Positions 10,745 through 22,071 are shown, counted from the first letter of the stretch. The stretch: DNA of 64,000 bases from Mesostigma viride (GCA_009746045.1 RPFO01000156.1:5073091-5137090), one strand, 5' to 3'. Numbers and translations are program-made. Notes: generated by a model from the sequence alone, not told the origin.

Positions 10745-11818
10745 ATATATTAAAAATATAATTACTTACAGCAGAGTGAAATCACTCAAACCAAAGCAAA
10801 CGCCCAGCTATAAACCTATATACAGAGCCATGTCAAAGCTCTATACTATATATATACCCAGGGACGTGCGTGGCTGTTCTCGCTTTCCTTGCGGAGTGTG
10901 GGCTCGGCGTACCTTCGTGCTCTTCCCATGGCCCCCCCATTCGCCTTGGCTCCCAGCCACTACTCGGTGGCGCTCCGGCACCAGCTATTTGCCCCGCAGC
11001 CTCTTGTTCCGGCCGGGCGGCCTTGTGGTAGCTGTGGGCAGCCGCTGGATCCCACGGGGACTCACTACCTTTCCTGCATGGGGGGCCAACAGAATCAGAA
11101 TTGGTATTTGTATTTGCACACTGTCCTCCTGACGGTGGTGCTCGCCATGATTCGGTCGGTTTTCCCCCACGCGAACATCCGGTCCGAGGATGCGGATGGC
11201 GCTGCCTTCTATTCCCCCAACCACCGGCCTGACATCGTGGTGCTGGACTTTGAGGGGGGTGGCCGGCATCTGCTTATTGACGTTTCGGTGGCGCGGCCCT
11301 TGGCTCTTAGCCACGTGGCTGGGGCCTCCCTCACGGCAGGTTACACGGCGGACCGGGCGGAGCGGGCCAAGCTCCTGGCCTACGGCGACGTCGGGCACCA
11401 TCGTGTGGTGCCCTTTGTCCTGGAGGAGTTTGGGGCCATGGGGCCCCTGACCTCCGCCTTCTTCAAGGAGTGTTGCCGGCTCCGGGAGGACCGGCTGGAC
11501 CTGGAGGGCCAGCGGGCCCCATGGTCGGCGCGGACCTGGACGTCATATTGGCGTCAGCGCTTCATTGTCGGTGGCGCTGACTCGGGCCATGGCTGACATC
11601 ATGCTCCGCCGTACGCGGGCTGATTTTGCGGTGCAGCAGGGCTATTAGGTTCCTCCCGTTAGGCGTTTCCATTGGTCTTATCGTAGTATAGAGCTTTGAC
11701 ATGGCTCTGTATATAGGTTTATAGCTGGGCGTTTGCTTTGGTTTGAGTGATTTCACTCTGTTGTAAGTAATTATATTTTTAATATATAGCTGGGCGTTTG
11801 CTTTGGTTTGAGTGATTT
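10745..11818 (+). mobile_element. Family E LINE fragment, plus copy, with inverted tail
   Basis: The 3' UTR end at 11,685-11,790 (AGAGCTTTGACATGGCTCTG ... GTAAGTAATTATATTTTTAA) is also present inverted at 10,760-10,855, upstream of the ORF. A second partial copy of the same end lies at 11,787-11,818. The copy is thus flanked by ~90-bp inverted repeats made of its own 3' UTR, as after 5' inversion or two head-to-head insertions. The 45-bp-TIR element is inserted right after 11,818. Confidence 0.55.
10880..11647 (+). pseudogene. LINE ORF C-terminus: zinc motif + PD-(D/E)XK-like nuclease
   Basis: The frame opening at 10,889 carries CGSCGQPLDPTGTHYLSC (C-x2-C-x9-H-x3-C) at about 11,030-11,080. 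It is followed by HRPDIVVLDFEGG...LIDVSVARPL and a downstream Lys (ERAKLLAYGD), the order D...DxV...K expected of a restriction-like endonuclease core. VPFVLEEFGAMGP follows. Such a C-terminal part occurs in LINE clades with a restriction-like endonuclease (R2/NeSL-type and the dual-nuclease Dualen type). A 4-bp insertion near 11,563 relative to the minus copy shifts the last ~30 codons. The RT domain is missing, so the clade is not settled. Confidence 0.6.
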
Positions 11819-11863
11819 CATAGCAATACCCCACCACACTCATCGAAAATGGCTGTGTTTGAG

Positions 11864-13530
11864 TGTATATTTTTCGCGACCGGTTCAGTCCTTTTCGGTC
11901 CCCAAGTACCGTCGAACCACAGCGCGGTACCTAAAATTGCGTAACGGAAACTGAAAGAACCGAAACTGTAGGATGTTGTCATGGACCGTATGAATGAATT
12001 TTGTCGCCCGTACGAGGGATTTGACGCACCGTACGAGGAGTTGTCATGGACCGTATCCGTAACCGTACGATGGAACCGCGAGTTATAGTGACCACCTGCC
12101 TCCGTGGCAGGGCAGGCAGGGAAGGTAGAGGCTATGGCACTCGTTAATATTAATCGAAGGGGAAATTTCGCCAAACGTGCAACGTGCGTGCTCACATACG
12201 ACTTTCGGTGGGTACCTAAAAGGAGTAAAATACTTGCCTCATGGCTTGTTCAAAGCCGACAGGGCGTACTGTGGGTTTACTGTATCCCTAAGGTGCAAAT
12301 ACTTAGGAGGCGCTGGGAGGCGTGCAAAATTTGATGGCCATTGCCTCGGACATGGTCAGATATGGACACTAGTTAACAGGAAGGTGAGAGTTAACTGGAA
12401 GGTGAACAAACTTATGGGAATATCGAAATTTGAAGCGGCAGGCACTCTAAAATTTCAACAAGAATCGCAGCCTTGGTTGGTCATGACGATGATGCGCAGT
12501 TTAAGAAGCGTCAGAAAATGGGGCAGGCTTTAATTTGCACCTTTAGTGGTACGGATTGAGGCCAGCTGTAGGGCTCTCAGGTCGTTGTTAGTATTAGTGT
12601 AGGCTTGCAGACTGTATGGCTTCTGGTGCCCCGTGCGAAGGTGTCTATTCTTTATCGTGTACTCACGAATCCGAGGCTTCGAATATTTTACAGCTGCAAA
12701 GCGTCACGACGGCCGCGGTTCCAGTGGTGCGTCAAGGTTTGGTTGTTATATACATGAAGAGGGCCGCTCGTGTAACCATTCGCCACGATAGTTTGTGGAT
12801 TACCTTGGCTGCTCAGGCAGTCTTCAGGATAGCTCTTATGAGCCAAGTTGATGCCGATTTATCAATGCAGCGTGACTGCAGCACATACCGGACCTGTGCA
12901 GTGAGAATTGCGGACATCATTGCTGCAGCTTTCTTTGTTTACTTGATGGTAACAAAGCTGTGCAAACCTTCTGGAAGTCAGATATTGGCATGGTTGTGCA
13001 GCATTGTGGAAGCTCGATTTGTTCCCCAGTTTCTTGGCCCTTTTTTTCTATCAATAAGTAGGTATAGCAATATGGTATGGCTAACCGGCATGCAGGGGTC
13101 AGGCAGAGTCGGTATGCTTTCACTGCAAAGGGCAGCAACTTGCACGATGCACAGCTGGCTCATACATTATTTGCCTATATATTGCATGCATGAGTATTTC
13201 TTTGCATGGTAAGTGTCTTCAACGTGCATGTGTGCGATGTTTTATCGTGAGTCCAGCGATACTAGACTCCATGCGGCATGCGTGTATGATTGCTTCGTTG
13301 AACGACAGTAAAATCATGTTTCTTGTATGCAGGGCAGTGAGCCAGTGAGCCAACTGTGTATTCTATGCTTATTAGTGTCACAAACATGTCAGTGAGTGAG
13401 AAATGGTTGAAACAGCCCTGAAAACCATCAAATCTAGTGGTCACTTACGATCGTGTACTCTACCGTATTATACCGTATTATACTTTATACGGACCCTGTG
13501 CGTATAAGCGTGTATTACGTATAACGGAAC
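11864..13530. other. Left interior of the 45-bp-TIR element, no recognised gene
   Basis: The subterminal 250 bp is rich in ACCGT/CGGTAC motifs (for example CCGTACGAGG twice near 12,010-12,040). An open frame at 12,616-13,212 (198 codons) matches no family I recognise and has no conserved motif, so I leave it unannotated. CCGTATTATA is duplicated near 13,460-13,480. Confidence 0.4.
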
Positions 13531-13534
13531 TCTG

Positions 13535-13640
13535 ACCCTGATGGATCGATGGGTGGGGACACACAATCCTACCGGTCTAATCTATCTACGACATCAAGCC
13601 AACTCTAGTCTAAGCTCTCTACCCTAGCTCTCTTCATGTA
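13535..13640 (-). mobile_element. Scrap of family C 3' UTR
   Basis: On the minus strand it reads GGTAGAGAGCTTAGACTAG, then TAGATAGATTAGACCGGTAGGA, matching 5,300-5,330 and 34,790-34,815. The CATC run is short (GATGGGT). Confidence 0.5.
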
Positions 13641-13784
13641 TTATTTAGTTAGCTAGCTAGGTGGTATGCAATGATTGTGGAAATGTTAGGCCATTCGTGG
13701 TTGACATGCGTGGACATTCATTTATATTTATTCATTTATTTTTTATTCATGGGCATTGGCTATTCCGATTTAATGATGTTATGG

Positions 13785-14220
13785 GTGGTAGCAGTATTAT
13801 CAAGGAGGAAAATTAGTTAGCATCTTTGACACAGGAGTGTAACTCGCGACTCACACTAACTACTACTTGGAATAATGTATATCAATTCAGATCAGTAATT
13901 GAGCTTAGCTTGCATGCAGGCCTTATATCAAGGAGACAACCAGATATATTATTATTATCAAGGAGACAACCAGCGCAGGCCAATAATCATATCAAGGAGA
14001 CAAATGGGTGGTAGCAGGATTAGTTAGCATCTTTGACACAGGAGTGCAACTCGCGACTCACGCTAACTACTACTTGGAATAATGTATATCAATTCAGATC
14101 AGTAATTGAGCTTAGATGGCATGCAGGCCTTATATCAAGGAGACAACCATATATATTATTCTTATCAAGGAGACAACCAGCGCAGGCCAGAAATCATATC
14201 AAGGAGACAACCAGCATCTA
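13785..14220 (+). repeat. Two ~210-bp direct repeats with F-core motifs
   Basis: The units 13,785-14,005 and 14,006-14,220 share TTAGTTAGCATCTTTGACAC, ACTACTACTTGGAATAATG and several copies of TATCAAGGAGACAACC, the start of repeat F. The internal TATCAAGGAGACAACC motif recurs five or more times, separated by short AT-rich spacers. Confidence 0.7.
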
Positions 14221-14247
14221 GTCTCTACACGTAAGGCAGCCATAATT

Positions 14248-14440
14248 GCAATGCACAAGGCTACACATTTCCATCACCATTCATATTCATCATCCTGAAC
14301 GACTCAAACACGCGGACAAGATAACGGCAGGCTCGAGCTACCATGGTCCGGATTCTCCCGATTTCTGGCCTGCGCTGGTTGTCTCCTTGACACTATGATG
14401 ATTATCAAGGAGACAACCAGCGCAGGCCAGAAATCGGGCG
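14248..14440 (-). repeat. Repeat F copy 3 with an inverted F start
   Basis: A full F unit on the minus strand (14,248-14,394) abuts a plus-strand F start (14,403-14,440, ATCAAGGAGACAACCAGCGC). The two starts form a small inverted repeat with a ~10-bp spacer. Confidence 0.55.
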
Positions 14441-14489
14441 TATGCTCACATGATACGGCATTGGAATATCCCATGTCTCCATCACTTGC

Positions 14490-15720
14490 ACTTTGTGCGC
14501 ACCGAGCCACCCATGCAGTCGCCCACCCATGCAGCCACCTGGCCACCCACCCACACAACTACTCACACACTCACGTGCCCGTACACCTAAACACCCACCC
14601 GTCCACCCACCCAGTGACCCACCCACCCAGCCAGCTGCGCCCGTGCTAACCCACCTTTTATAACCACGCGTGCACCTAGGCACCCAACCACCTACCAACC
14701 CACTTGGACATCCACCCACCCACCAAGGCACCTGCGCAACCCACGTACCAATCAGGTAATGAGGAGGCATTCACCCATCCGATGCGCCAACCACCCAATC
14801 ACCCAGCCACCTAAACACCCAGCCAGCTGGCCCCATATGCACCCATGCGGCCGCCCACCCTTGACCCACCCACGCACCTACAAGTACCCACTCAACCACT
14901 CACTCCCCCCCACCCTTATACCCACTGACCCACCCACACATGCATTTTCTCAGCCAGCCAGCCACCTACCTCACCCCCAACGTGCACAGCCCTTCACCTG
15001 CGATAGGTGAGACGGTCCCAACCATAAACCCATCCACGCATCCATATCTGTGCGCGCACCTGTCCATCTACCCGTCCCTTCGCCTACCCACCCATACAGT
15101 CATCTACACATCCACCAGCCACCAACCACCAATGGCCTACCCACCAACCCACCCACCCACACGCATCCCTAACCAACCAACCACCAACCCACCACCCTCA
15201 ATACCGTGCCATTGTTTCACTCACGAATCCAACAACCCACCCACTTCGCAGTCCCCAAAGCCTATCAATCACCCAGCCACCTGGACATCTACCTATGACC
15301 GACCACCCTTGTACTCATCCACCCACCATGACCAGCCAGCCAGCCAGCCACCCTCTCCAGCTGCCTGTGCTCCCAGCTACTCGGCCAGCCATTTACCAAG
15401 GCATCCACCTTTCAGCCAGCCACCTGCCATTGAACCCACCTACGCCTAGGCATCCCTTGAAGCATCTATAGCCTAAGCCTCCCACACAAGACTTCCTGGG
15501 CAACCAACCAACCAACCAGTCACCCAGCAACACAACCACCTAACCACCTAAACACTCGACAACCCAATTACCGAACCACCTAACTACCCAACACCCAAAC
15601 CAGCCAGGCATGAGCCCGCCCTTTTGCCCTCGCATGCCCGCACCATCGCAACCCCCCATAAACGCCCCGCTCACCTAGCCAGCCACACGCCCAGCCAGCC
15701 ACCTGCTCAACTCACGCATG
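14490..15720. repeat. Degenerate CCAC/CCAG low-complexity block
   Basis: About 1.2 kb is dominated by CCACC, CACCCA and CCAGCCAGCC units with irregular spacing. It resembles a decayed tetranucleotide array. Open frames here (His/Pro/Thr-rich) have no domain and are rejected as genes. Confidence 0.75.
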
Positions 15721-17152
15721 AAGGCAATATCAGCCATGCATGGCCTCACCTTGCATCACTTGCATTGCCTGGCTAATTTGCATGAGGCAGCTTCCATCTC
15801 GTGGTAAGCAATTGCAAAGGCATTTCTTCATAGTAATGAATGAGAAACAACGTCGCAAACGCTCTCCTTGCCCTCTTTGAAGCAGTATATAAATCAGAAA
15901 GACAAGGGAAAATATCTGGACAAGGTGGCAATAACCACTGCATAATGCCCTTGAGAAAGTCTTATTAATCCAGCTCTCTACCCTTTGAGAAGCTGCCTTG
16001 CCCCTTAGCAACGATTCTGGGACCTCTAGCTCGCTCACCTCGCTTAATCTGCGCTTCTTCATGGCTGCCGGGAGATGCGAAGCGTGAGCCCAGCGGGTCG
16101 TGGCGAGGTCGTCTGCCCAACCCATCACATCTCGAAACCGCATTGACGGCTAATAAAAAATGATGAACCCCTTTGCCTTTTGTATCTAGCGTCAAAGGAA
16201 CAATAAACTCGCTTGGAAAACACTGTCGCAAAGAGCTTTCTACAGGCATTATAAGCAATTTTCGCAGCTTTTACCGCACTTACTGCACATCCGGAAGACC
16301 ATTAGCGACCTTTGCGCGGAATCTTGGGCACGCCATATGTCCTGCTGGCTTATTGCCGCAGGCTGGGCAGTACAGGAAGGTCGGGCATAGCCTAAAGAGC
16401 TAATTATCTGACGACAAAGACATGTATTGTACGAAGCAAGAAACAGACGGATTTCGCGCCCCATATTTATTCAGGCGAATGCCGGAGAAAAAAAAGCGAA
16501 ACTCAGAAAACGAAAACACTAACGTTTTCGGGGATATTGTAACGCATAATCTGAGCTATCGAGCCGGGATTTTAATCTCCTCTCGTAACCAGGACTTTTA
16601 GACACGTACCACCGAGAAATCTGGTTTTCGCGAAAAAAAATGGTGCGCTGCAAAAAAACAATTTGTCCCGTTCAATTCCCTCGTCGCAATCACAGCTCAT
16701 ATCATTCCAAAACTATTCCATGGATTAACCGTGATGTAAGCTTCGTTTTGACACCTCGAGCGGCTGCAGTGACGCAAGTTTCAAAACGCTAGCTGATACT
16801 CGTCCGCCATGGGTGTTTTCGTCGTTTTCGTCTCTGGGGTCGCGGGAAAAATCGAGATGACGACCTCCGAGTCTCGGTCACTGTAATGCCCAGCTCGTAA
16901 CCGGCAGTGACCGTCGCGTGTCCGCCCCTGTAACCCCCGGTCTGTCAGTCAGTAACCCCCGGTCGCGTTTCCGTTTCTATACGTCGGTTGACCGTTTTTT
17001 ACCGTTTTGCCCCCCGTTTTCTTCCGAGGCATTTAAGTCCAGATCTGAAGTAGGGTGGATCTCGCAGTGCCAGGTGCGTCGATTGAAAAAACGGCCGAAA
17101 TCGGACGAACAAAGTTAACATAGGTTGATGGAACCGGTATTTTCCGGGGGGG
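15721..17152 (-). other. Right interior of TIR element, possible zinc-knuckle exon
   Basis: On the minus strand, after a TTAGCTCTTTAG that could be a splice acceptor near 16,391, the frame encodes YCPACGNKPAGHMACPRF, a C-x2-C-x6-H-x2-C pattern (about 16,325-16,385). This could be a zinc-knuckle remnant of a transposase. The flanking frames are broken, so no gene model is offered. The 600 bp before the right TIR is rich in ACCGTTTT/CCCCCGGT motifs, like the left subterminal region. Confidence 0.3.
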
Positions 17153-17197
17153 CTCAAACACAGCCATTTTCGATGAGTGTGGTGGGGTATTGCTATG

Positions 17198-18030
17198 CAC
17201 TCGGCTGTAAGTAATTATATTTTTATAATATATATATTAAAAATATAATTACTTACAGCAGAGTGAAATCACTCAAACCAAAGCAAACGCCCAGCTATAA
17301 ACCTATATACAGAGCCATGTCAAAGCTCTATACTACGATAAGACCAATGGCCCGGAAACGCCTAACGGGAGGAACCTAATAGCCCTGCTGCACCGCAAAA
17401 TCAGCCCGCGTACGGCGGAGCATGATGTCAGCCATGGCCCGAGTCAGCGCCACCGACAAGCGCTGACGCCAATATGACGTCCAGGTCCGCGCCGACCATG
17501 GGGCCCGCTGGCCCTCCAGGTCCAGCCGGTCCTCCCGGAGCCGGCAACACTCCTTGAAGAAGGCGGAGGTCAGGGGCCCCATGGCCCCAAACTCCTCCAG
17601 GACAAAGGGCACCACACGATGGTGCCCGACGTCGCCGTAGGCCAGGAGCTTGGCCCGCTCCGCCCGGTCCGCCGTGTAACCTGCCGTGAGGGAGGCCCCA
17701 GCCACGTGGCTAAGAGCCAAGGGCCGCGCCACCGAAACGTCAATAAGCAGATGCCGGCCACCCCCCTCAAAGTCCAGCACCACGATGTCAGGCCGGTGGT
17801 TGGGGGAATAGAAGGCAGCGCCATCCGCATCCTCGGACCGGATGTTCGCGTGGGGGAAAACCGACCGAATCATGGCGAGCACCACCGTCAGGAGGACAGT
17901 GTGCAAATACAAATACCAATTCTGATTCTGTTGGCCGCCCCCCATGCAGGCAAGGTAGTGAGTCCCCGTGGGATCCAGCGGCTGCCCACAGCTACCACAA
18001 GGCCAGCTACCACAAGGCCCTATATATATT
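17198..18030 (-). mobile_element. Family E LINE fragment, minus copy
   Basis: The E 3' UTR lies at 17,205-17,345, joined to a perfect AT-rich palindrome (TAAGTAATTATATTTTTATA and its complement, 17,211-17,260), and the ORF end continues to about 18,010. It faces the plus copy at 10,745-11,818. The 5' side is cut at about 18,025 in a TATATA-rich junction. Confidence 0.6.
17376..18008 (-). pseudogene. LINE ORF C-terminus: zinc motif + PD-(D/E)XK-like nuclease, open copy
   Basis: This is the same product as at 10,880-11,647 but without the frameshift. It begins in the CGSCGQPLDPTG zinc motif, carries RPDIVVLDF, LIDVSVARP and EFGAMGP, and ends ...RTRADFAVQQGY before a TAG stop at 17,376. It is a 5'-truncated fragment with no RT and no start of its own. 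The open frame suggests a younger copy than the plus-strand one. Confidence 0.6.
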
Positions 18031-18093
18031 TTTATAATATATATAGAGTAACTCTGTGCATGGGCGAAGCATGACTCAAAATTGCTATAGCTA

Positions 18094-18344
18094 TTGCAAG
18101 GGCCGGTGTGGGCCCATCACGTAGGCATACATGGCCACGTCACTAAGCTTTCTAGTATACTCTACTGCTATATATATTCCCCTACGCTGGGGTGGCTGGG
18201 GTGGCTGGGGTGGCTGGGGTGGCTGGGGTGGCTGGGGCGGCAGGGGTCGCCTGCCTGCCCTGCCAGGGCTTGTGGGCGCTGTAGATGTCCGCCCCCCTCC
18301 AGTAGACCGGCTTCTGCCCTGCCGCCTGCCGGGGCTGGAGGTAA
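18094..18344 (-). mobile_element. Family D ORF1 C-terminus with a (GGCTGGGGTG)n minisatellite
   Basis: On the minus strand the C-terminal domain reads VYWRGADIYSAHKPWQG, followed by an expansion encoding (PAT)n. The DNA unit is GGTGGCTGGG, about six copies at 18,188-18,240. The copy is cut at 18,344 by the tail of another D element. Confidence 0.6.
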
Positions 18345-18645
18345 TTAATTAGGAACATAACTCCGTTGGGAGTATATGTAGCACATAGCCCTTGAGAAGG
18401 GGCATATGGCCTATAATACATTCTAAGCTACTTTCTGCAAGGGTGGGAATGTAAATGACACTTGCTCTAGCTAGGTGCACCAGGGCACCTGCATCCCCAT
18501 GATCTATTATCAAGCTAAGCCCAGCTAAGGGGGAGCCTGTCATGGGGGGGAAGATCATCATAGCTGAATATATAAATCATTATATAAATCAGAATCATAG
18601 CTATATACAAAAGCTAGAGCGTGGCATCTCAGCAGAGAGCAGCTC
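18345..18645 (-). mobile_element. Family D 3' UTR fragment, antisense
   Basis: The tail AATTAATTAGGAACATAACT with CCGTTGGGAG opens the fragment at its low end. The D 3' UTR follows (GCATATGGC, TGCAAGGGTGGGAATGTAA, CAGAGAGCAGCTCTCTGC). It is inserted within ORF1 of the preceding D copy. Confidence 0.65.
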
Positions 18646-18660
18646 TCTGCATTAATGAAT

Positions 18661-20630
18661 GAATGAATTAATTAATTAGGAACATCACTCCGTTGGGAGT
18701 AAATGTAGCACATATCCCTGAGAAGGGGCATATGGCTTACATCCTAGGCTACTTCATGCAAGGGTGGGAATGTAAGCTACCCTTGCTCTAGGTGCACCAG
18801 GGTACCCGCACCCTCATGGTCTATCACGCTATGCCCAGCTATAAGGGGGAGCATGCCATGTGGGGGAAGATCATCATGGCTATATTATGTACAAGGGCGA
18901 GGGCATGGCTTCTCAACAGAGAGCATCTCTCTGCATAGGCATAGCATGGCTAAATTCTTAATGCAACATCCATGGGGGTCCCATTACAGGCATGGCTTGG
19001 CTAAATTCTGAAGGCAACATCCATGGGGGCCATTATGGGCGCACATGCATGGGCGTGGGCCACATGCTAGGCTAAGCCTGACTAATCTACACTACTGGTA
19101 TGGATCCCCTAGTCTGAGGTGGCAGGAGGGGGCTGCCAGGGCTTGTGGTCAACGTGGATGAACGCCCCCTATATACCGGCTTCGGACCCCCTGCGCTCTG
19201 CCGGAGCTGAAGGTAGGTCGGCCATAGCTCGCGTCGCCGCTGTTGCTGGGCCAGGGTCAAGTCGTCGTCCAGCGTGAAGCGAGGACTTCCTCGAGAGCTT
19301 CTTGCGGCATTTAAGGAACGCCAGCCTGTCCGCCATGTAAGGTGAGGAGCACGGGTGCCGGGCCAGCCTTCCCCCGCGCGCGGGGGAGGCGGACAGCCGA
19401 CATGTCCAGCTCACCAGTGAGTAGCATGGGGGCAAAAATGTCGCGCATAAATGCCTCAAGAAGGCTCGTGGACGTGACTCACCTGCCGGCTGGTCGAAGT
19501 GCTTAATTGACGATGACATTGTGGCTGCGCCGGGCGATGTCGGCTTCCTCGCGAAGGTCGAGGGCTTGTTGCTTGAGTTGTGCCGAGATGGTGGAGGTGG
19601 TGGAGGTGGTGTGCTGCTTAAGCAAGTCCGCCCAGGTGGAGGAAGCATCGCCGGCCGGGCCAGCAGGCGCCGGCTGGGCGGCGATGTCCTTCACCGCCTG
19701 GGCGGTGAGGCCGGCGGTGTCATGCAAGCTCTCAAGGGCGGTGGCGGTGGCTTGAAGGCGTTGGTCGAGGTCGAGGAGCTGGGCTTTGTTTGATGTCGGC
19801 AGTGGAGGCGGAAATGGCAGTGGAGGTGGCGGTGAGGTGAGGAAGTTCAGCAGCCAGCGGGCCATGCACCCATTGCTGCGACGTCAGCAGCAAGGGGGGT
19901 CACGTGCTGCATGCTGGAAGGCTTCCATGAGGATGGAACGGAGGGTGGGGGCGGAGATGGATGGAGCCCAGATCTCGCCGTCAGAGCGCTGGAGAAGAGA
20001 GTTGAGGATGGCGTGCTGGAGCTGGGGGCGGGGGCAGCCGAACAGCATGCTGTGGTTGGTCCAGCGGCTGCCGTTGCCGCAGAGGAGGCGATCTTGGTCG
20101 TAGAGATGGAGGCACAGGTCGTATAGCGAGGCGTAGTCCCCGAAGAAGATGCAGTGCATAGCATCGTCCGGGGAAATGTTGGTCCAGTCGTGATCATCGA
20201 CCTGGAAAGGTTGGGGCCGAAAGCGCGCGGTTCACAGGGGCGGGACCCCCTTTTTTCGTCGGCTGAGCGGGTGCGTTTCGGGTCAGGCGATGCTGATGAC
20301 GAGGCATTAAGCCCGGGAGGTTGCTGGGCGACCACCAGTGCACGACTAGTGTCACCGCTGCCTGCCGGACCTGAGAGCGAAGCTGCAGCCTGAGCTGCAG
20401 AATTTTCATGGGCGAGCGCATCCGCCAAAGTACTGCGTTGCGTCAATGAACGTTTGCTCGTCATATATTGCGTTTTAGATTCGGAAAATTATATCAGCAT
20501 GTGCGTCTTAGAAAGACGAAGCGATAGTGATATTACGGCTAAATTTGGTGCTCAAACGTGAAAGTTATGAGCTTCGCCGTCAGCCATGGCTACCTCGTGG
20601 CTCGTGGCCTTCTCGTAGCTCGAGTCTGCA
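18661..20630 (-). mobile_element. Family D ORF1-only retroposon, copy 2, near full length
   Basis: From right to left it holds the 5' leader (TTTCTAAGACGCAC, 20,497-20,510), the ORF1 start at 20,464, ORF1 to about 19,110, the 3' UTR, and the CAAC hairpin with the AATTAATT tail at 18,661-18,700. It is about 1.97 kb long with no ORF2. It matches copy 1 end to end. Confidence 0.7.
19110..20464 (-). pseudogene. Family D ORF1, frameshifted
   Basis: The start MTSKRSLTQRSTLADALAHE is conserved with the other copies. Segments in different frames cover an Ala/Ser-rich N-terminus (to ~20,270), a Pro-rich linker and a helical charged stretch (LLDLDQRLQATATALESLHD; LKQQALDLREEADIARRSHN, 19,503-19,790). 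An RRM-like part lies near 19,340-19,440. The C-terminal domain has LAFLKCRKKLS and LAQQQRRRELWPTYLQLRQ (19,190-19,330). At least three frame breaks disable it. Confidence 0.55.
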
Positions 20631-20786
20631 TGGGCACAGCATAACTAAATAAAGCTAGGCATCATCTGGAGTGTGGCACATGCATCATAGCACACATGTA
20701 CATGGCTAAATAATGCTCGTAAATCAGCTGCAGTATAGGGCCTGTAGGAGCCGTACATGTACATGGCCACGGTCTATCTAATTTGT

Positions 20787-21030
20787 CAGATTACTTGCCC
20801 ACGCTCCTTGCTATGATATGCTCACATGGGTCTTATTGCACCCACAGTTTGCCGGATCGTTAGCCTGTCCTTTTCGCTAGCCGCGCCCGATTGCAGCTGT
20901 GGCATGCCTTTGGCATGAAGGAGACTGGGGGTCTCTGCCCTTTCTCCTGTAGTGCACACACAGGGATTAAAAGCACTTCGGTGCTCCGTGACTCCCCAAC
21001 GGGAGCACGAGTTTAATTAATTAATTAATT
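20787..21030 (+). mobile_element. Family A 3'-end insertion, 244 bp
   Basis: It is flanked by the 11-bp duplication ATCTAATTTGT at 20,776-20,786 and 21,031-21,041. It contains only the last part of the A 3' UTR, the hairpin and the (TTAA)n tail. It is a severely 5'-truncated insertion into the 3' UTR of D copy 3. Confidence 0.85.
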
Positions 21031-21041
21031 ATCTAATTTGT

Positions 21042-21578
21042 ACACTACTGCGGTATTCCCCTAAGCTGGGGCGTCTGGAGTCGCTGGGGCCGCGGGGGTC
21101 GCATGCCAGGGCTTGTGGTCGACGTAGATGGCCGCCCCCTTCCTCCAGTACACCGGCTGCCCCGCCTTGGTCTGCCGGAGCTGGAGGTAGGTCGGCCATA
21201 GCTCCCGTCGCCGTTGTTGCTGCGCCAGGATCAAGTCGTCGTCAAGGGTGAAGTGAGTCTAATTCTCGAGCCGCTTGCGGCGTCTGAGAAAAGAAATCTA
21301 ATTGTCCGCCGGGTTCTTAAAGGTGAGAAGGAGCGGGGGCGCCCCTGCCTTACCCCGCGCGCGGGGATGGCGGTGGGCGACCAGCTCGATCTCACATGCG
21401 ACCAAGGATTTCTCTCTCAAACGCACGCGTAAGCTTCTCGGAATTCTCACCTTCCTCCATGTCGAAGTTCCTGACGATGACGTTTAGGCTGCGCTTGGCG
21501 AGCTCGGCCTCCTCGCAGAGGTCAAGCGTCTGCCGCTGGAGCTGGGCTGCGATGGTGGAGGTGGTGTGCTGCTTAAGC
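21042..21578 (-). pseudogene. Family D ORF1, C-terminal half (copy 3)
   Basis: Read on the minus strand this gives LKQHTTSTIAAQLQRQTLDL, then RSLNVIVRNFDMEEGENSEK and an RRM-like region. The LAQQQQRRELWPTYLQLRQ-type domain (21,180-21,240) and VYW follow. It joins 25,988-26,910 across the CACTA insertion. Confidence 0.55.
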
Positions 21579-22071
21579 ATCACTAGGAACTCAGATTCTG
21601 AGAATTTTCTCAAAACCCTCAATTTTCTCACCTTTTGTGAGAATTTTTTGAGAAAATTGAGAAAAATCTCAATTTTTTTCCGCAGACGCTAGGCAAAAAA
21701 TCTCACCAGGGTGAGATTTTGGTGAGAAAAAGGGGGTTTTGGTGAGATTGGGGTGAGAAAAAACCCTAAAGTGAGAAAAAAGGTGAGAATGGGTGAGAAA
21801 AAGTCCGAAAAATTGAGAAAATTGAGAAAATTGAGAAGTTTCTCACCAACACGAGAAAAATCACAAGTCAACGTGGTGAGAAATTTCTCACCAAGAGTGT
21901 AACACGAGAAAAATCATGAGCTTTATTTCATTAAGTCCTGAACGTGAAAAAAAACTCAACACCACTTTGATATGCATTATAGGGTGCACAAAGGTGCAAT
22001 TAATATAGGGTTGTCATACAATATAAAACAGCACATCATTCCATAAACAATGCTGTCATGCCCAAATTAAA

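Larger units (their letters stand above)
11819..17197. mobile_element. DNA transposon with perfect 45-bp TIRs
   Basis: Positions 11,819-11,863 and 17,153-17,197 are perfect inverted repeats starting CATAGCAATACC and ending GTTTGAG. The element interrupts the family E 3' end. An uninterrupted copy at 11,745-11,775 reads GTGATTTCACTCTG, and the filled site reads GTGATTT-[element]-CACTCGG. The insertion is therefore precise, with either no duplication or a 2-bp CA duplication; a TA-flanked reading is also possible. The interior (5.3 kb) has no long convincing transposase. It carries other repeats, a low-complexity block and a possible zinc-knuckle exon near the right end, so it looks like a non-autonomous or decayed copy of an unassigned superfamily. 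Confidence 0.75.

Noticed and set aside
12616-13212. 198-codon open frame inside the 45-bp-TIR element
   Set aside because: No recognised motif, no coding-like composition, and no second copy to show conservation. Kept only as a remark.
14395-15449. His/Pro/Thr-rich open frames
   Set aside because: They lie in a decayed CCAC/CCAG low-complexity block and have no domain.
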